Shown here: positions 62,323-64,000 of the stretch, in pieces
Numbering within the stretch: position 1 is the stretch's first letter
How the letters are laid out: each line of letters opens with the position of its first letter
Source: Bosea sp. 685
Lineage (GTDB): Bacteria; Pseudomonadota; Alphaproteobacteria; Rhizobiales; Beijerinckiaceae
Assembly: GCF_031884435.1 (NCBI RefSeq)
Contig: NZ_CP134779.1
Coordinates: 5,332,001-5,396,000, forward strand
DNA: 64,000 nucleotides
Reading direction: 5' to 3'
Notes under the pieces: model-generated
The model's database searches: none
The model's input: only the letters and a program-made list of their open reading frames with translations
Told to the model about the DNA's origin: nothing
Program-made: the position numbers and the translations under genes

Positions 62323-63315
62323 TCAGGGCTTGGCGTCCGGGAACTTGGCGTCCGGGAACTTGGCGTCCGGGAACTTGGCGTCCGGGAACTTGGCGTCGAG
62401 GAATTTGGCGTCGAGGAACGCCCGCACCAATTTGGTGGTTGCAGCCGGGTTCTCCTCCATGATCCAGTGCCCGGAATCGGGGACGATTGCGCCTTGAACA
62501 TTGCTCGCCGCGAACTTCATCACCTCGGCCATGGTCAGCCCGAAGGACTTCTCGCCGCCTAGCGCCAACACAGGCATGGTCAGCTTGCCCGCTGCCACGA
62601 AAGCCTTGTTGTCGATCGCGTCCTGATCGAAGGCGGCAAACTGCGCGAAGCCCGCATGCATCGCGCCCGGCTTGGCGTAAAGCGCGGCATAGTGCCGGCG
62701 CGAGGCTTCGGTGAAGCGGCTCGGCGTGGCGGAGAACTCGTTCCAGAACCGGTCGAGATAGATGCGCTCGCGGCCGGCGACGAGCCGCTCCATATCGGGC
62801 CCACCGAAGCGGAAATGCCAGAGCAGCGGGTTCTTGAGGATCTCTTCCCAGGGACCGACTCCCGGCAAGGGCGCGTCGATCAAGACGAACTTCGTCACGC
62901 GGTCGCGGTGCAGGGCGGCGAAGGCATAGCCCACCATATTGCCGATGTCGTGCGTGACCAGGTCTGTCTTCTCGATCTTGAGCGCGTCGAGGACACCGGC
63001 AACATCGCCGCCCTGTGTCTTCTTGTCGAAACCGCCCTTGGGCTTTGAGGAGAGGCCCATGCCACGCAGGTCGGGAACGATGACGGTGTGGTCGCGGACG
63101 AGATCGGCCGCCAAGGGCGCCCACATATCGCCGGTCTCGCCATAGCCGTGCAACAGGACCACCGCCGGACCCTTGCCACCGATGCGGACATGAATGGTCG
63201 TGCCGTTGCTCGCGATCTCCTGGATGCGGAAAGCCGCGGGGAAGGGAGCGACCTGCGCCAATGCGGGCGTTGCCAGCAGAACGATGCCGATCGTGGCGGC
63301 CAGAATGCGAAACAT
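62323..63315 (-). CDS. Exported alpha/beta hydrolase (epoxide-hydrolase-like) with C-terminal pentapeptide repeats
   Basis: This is a 330-residue secreted hydrolase. A signal peptide (ILAATIGIVLLATPALA) precedes VVLLHGYGETGDMW, the PDLRGMGLSSKP motif and the nucleophile position DLVTHDIGNMVGYAFA (Asp in the HDIG elbow, as in epoxide hydrolases and dehalogenases). The catalytic His is in DSGHWIMEENP. The final 30 residues are six tandem FxDAK units encoded by a 15-bp repeat, an addition not needed by the fold. Adjacent TetR relic sequence suggests the 3' end was rebuilt. Confidence 0.85.
   Translation of the reverse strand: MFRILAATIGIVLLATPALAQVAPFPAAFRIQEIASNGTTIHVRIGGKGPAVVLLHGYGETGDMWAPLAADLVRDHTVIVPDLRGMGLSSKPKGGFDKKTQGGDVAGVLDALKIEKTDLVTHDIGNMVGYAFAALHRDRVTKFVLIDAPLPGVGPWEEILKNPLLWHFRFGGPDMERLVAGRERIYLDRFWNEFSATPSRFTEASRRHYAALYAKPGAMHAGFAQFAAFDQDAIDNKAFVAAGKLTMPVLALGGEKSFGLTMAEVMKFAASNVQGAIVPDSGHWIMEENPAATTKLVRAFLDAKFLDAKFPDAKFPDAKFPDAKFPDAKP
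62330..62419 (-). repeat. Six tandem 15-bp repeats at the 3' end of the hydrolase gene
   Basis: Read on the plus strand the unit is TTGGCGTCCGGGAAC at 62330, 62345, 62360 and 62375, then variants with CGAGGAA at 62390 and 62405. It keeps frame and encodes FPDAK four times and FLDAK twice. Such arrays change copy number by slippage. Confidence 0.92.
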
Positions 63316-63458
63316 GTCGGTTCCTTCCAGTGGCTGCGCGAGCAGACGCTCAAAACGGCTCGCCAGAACAATGCCCCTGCCGCATCGACAGGTATAGACG
63401 CAGAATTAGCGAAGCCAGCCTTTCGGAATGATGACAAGCGACGCAGTCGCGGCATGGT

Positions 63459-64000
63459 TCAGCGTCCGGCGTCCCCCATTTGCCCAATTGCCTCTCCGTC
63501 TCCCTCCTGTGAGACGCCATGGCCGATTTCGGAGCCGATATCCGCGATGATCGTGCCGCCGATCCAACCCTCCCGGGGCAGAGACCGCAATGCCGCGAGC
63601 GCGACATCCTGCGCCGCGAAAGCCAAGTCGTGGCGGCCGCTGCGGAAATAGGCCATGGCCTGAAAGGTGGCGTTGAGGCAGCGATTGACGTCATTGGAAC
63701 TGTCGGCCTGCGCCAGCATGGCGAGCGCCTCCTCATAGCGCCCCAGCCGCACGAGAGCCGCGCCGCGCGAGCCTTTGAGCGTAGCAAGGTCAGGCCGAAG
63801 TGCCATCGCATCGCTCGTCCAGCGATCGAGCTGCCTCTCATGGCGCGAGCCCGGCTGGGCGATCACATTGGTAACGATCGTATCGAGGATCAGGAGCCGT
63901 TCGCTGCGGGCCCCGGTGCGCGGCAGCTCGCGGTCCAGCGCCTCGACCGCCTCATCGGTGAGCGGGCGCGGCGCCACAGCCAAAATGGAATCGTGGAGAT
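63459..64000 (-). CDS. TPR-like protein, C-terminal part (gene runs off the window)
   Basis: The frame stays open to the right edge, so the start lies beyond 64000; a TTG at 63983 is only an internal codon candidate. About 180 residues are visible. Helical pairs such as LKGSRGAALVRLGRYEEALAML and AMAYFRSGRHDLAFAAQDVAL resemble tetratricopeptide repeats. Proteins of this type often carry an upstream membrane or catalytic domain. The full identity cannot be given. Confidence 0.6.
   Translation of the reverse strand, partial: LHDSILAVAPRPLTDEAVEALDRELPRTGARSERLLILDTIVTNVIAQPGSRHERQLDRWTSDAMALRPDLATLKGSRGAALVRLGRYEEALAMLAQADSSNDVNRCLNATFQAMAYFRSGRHDLAFAAQDVALAALRSLPREGWIGGTIIADIGSEIGHGVSQEGDGEAIGQMGDAGR

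Noticed and set aside
62330..62419. CRISPR or iteron array
   Set aside because: The 15-bp units are directly adjacent, in frame and translated as FxDAK; no spacers or origin features.

Overview
The window is high-GC DNA whose gene content points to an alphaproteobacterium of the order Hyphomicrobiales (Rhizobiales), plausibly a Bosea-like genus. The evidence is the olsB-type ornithine lipid acyltransferase, the hrcA / rph-rdgB-hemW block, the rsmI-yraN-gshB block, the BTLCP (transglutaminase-like) proteinase, and many dispersed palindromic elements between genes. The genus is inference. I saw no rRNA, tRNA or CRISPR array.

Region by region. 1-4.9 kb is accessory: the tail of a peptide-type substrate-binding protein, a decayed IS3-family element, a DeoR-family regulator, an alpha/beta hydrolase, an orphan aminoethylphosphonate-type binding protein preceded by helically phased repeats, and an acetyltransferase truncated by an IS fragment. 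4.9-7.3 kb holds comM (yifB) and a LapG-like BTLCP proteinase. 7.7-17.6 kb is a divergent two-partner secretion pair: a TpsB transporter and a TpsA exoprotein of about 2,600 residues with GLUG motifs and four consecutive 181-residue YDG/MBG units. It is followed by a hybrid histidine kinase and olsB. 21-24.8 kb holds an overlapping GST-queG-SDR operon and uppP. 25-36 kb holds an MFS exporter, msrQ, a BrnT/BrnA toxin-antitoxin pair whose toxin lacks a normal start codon, a HAD hydrolase, a diguanylate cyclase, lepA, a papain-like amidase, an XRE-cupin/GNAT pair, DUF3297, an ankyrin protein and hrcA. A complete IS5-family element lies between hrcA and rph. 37.8-46.3 kb holds rph-rdgB-hemW, a HigB/HigA pair with a possibly leaderless promoter, an LpoA-like lipoprotein, rsmI-yraN-gshB, a GFA protein and a MoeB-like enzyme.

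46.5-56.6 kb is a coherent nucleoside uptake and salvage cluster: a BMP-family binding protein, a metallo-hydrolase, an ABC ATPase and two permeases, then cdd, purine nucleoside phosphorylase, deoC, deoA and a 2-hydroxyacid dehydrogenase. Imported nucleosides would be deaminated, phosphorolysed, and deoxyribose-5-phosphate split into glyceraldehyde-3-phosphate and acetaldehyde. Between cdd and the phosphorylase sits a 171-bp nested hairpin element with mutually exclusive stems and apparent 8-bp flanking duplications. 56.8-64 kb holds a phytase-type esterase, an SPW protein, nth, DUF2244, a DUF2867/HxlR pair of different composition, a TetR relic, an alpha/beta hydrolase whose C-terminus is built from a 15-bp tandem repeat, and a partial TPR-like gene.

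The most unusual signals outside ordinary genes are the 52.5-kb hairpin element, two families of dispersed palindromes (a composite hairpin with four copies and a GTCATYCCGGG-armed one with five), the ATA at the expected BrnT start, and the association of the giant TPS exoprotein with a LapG-like proteinase.
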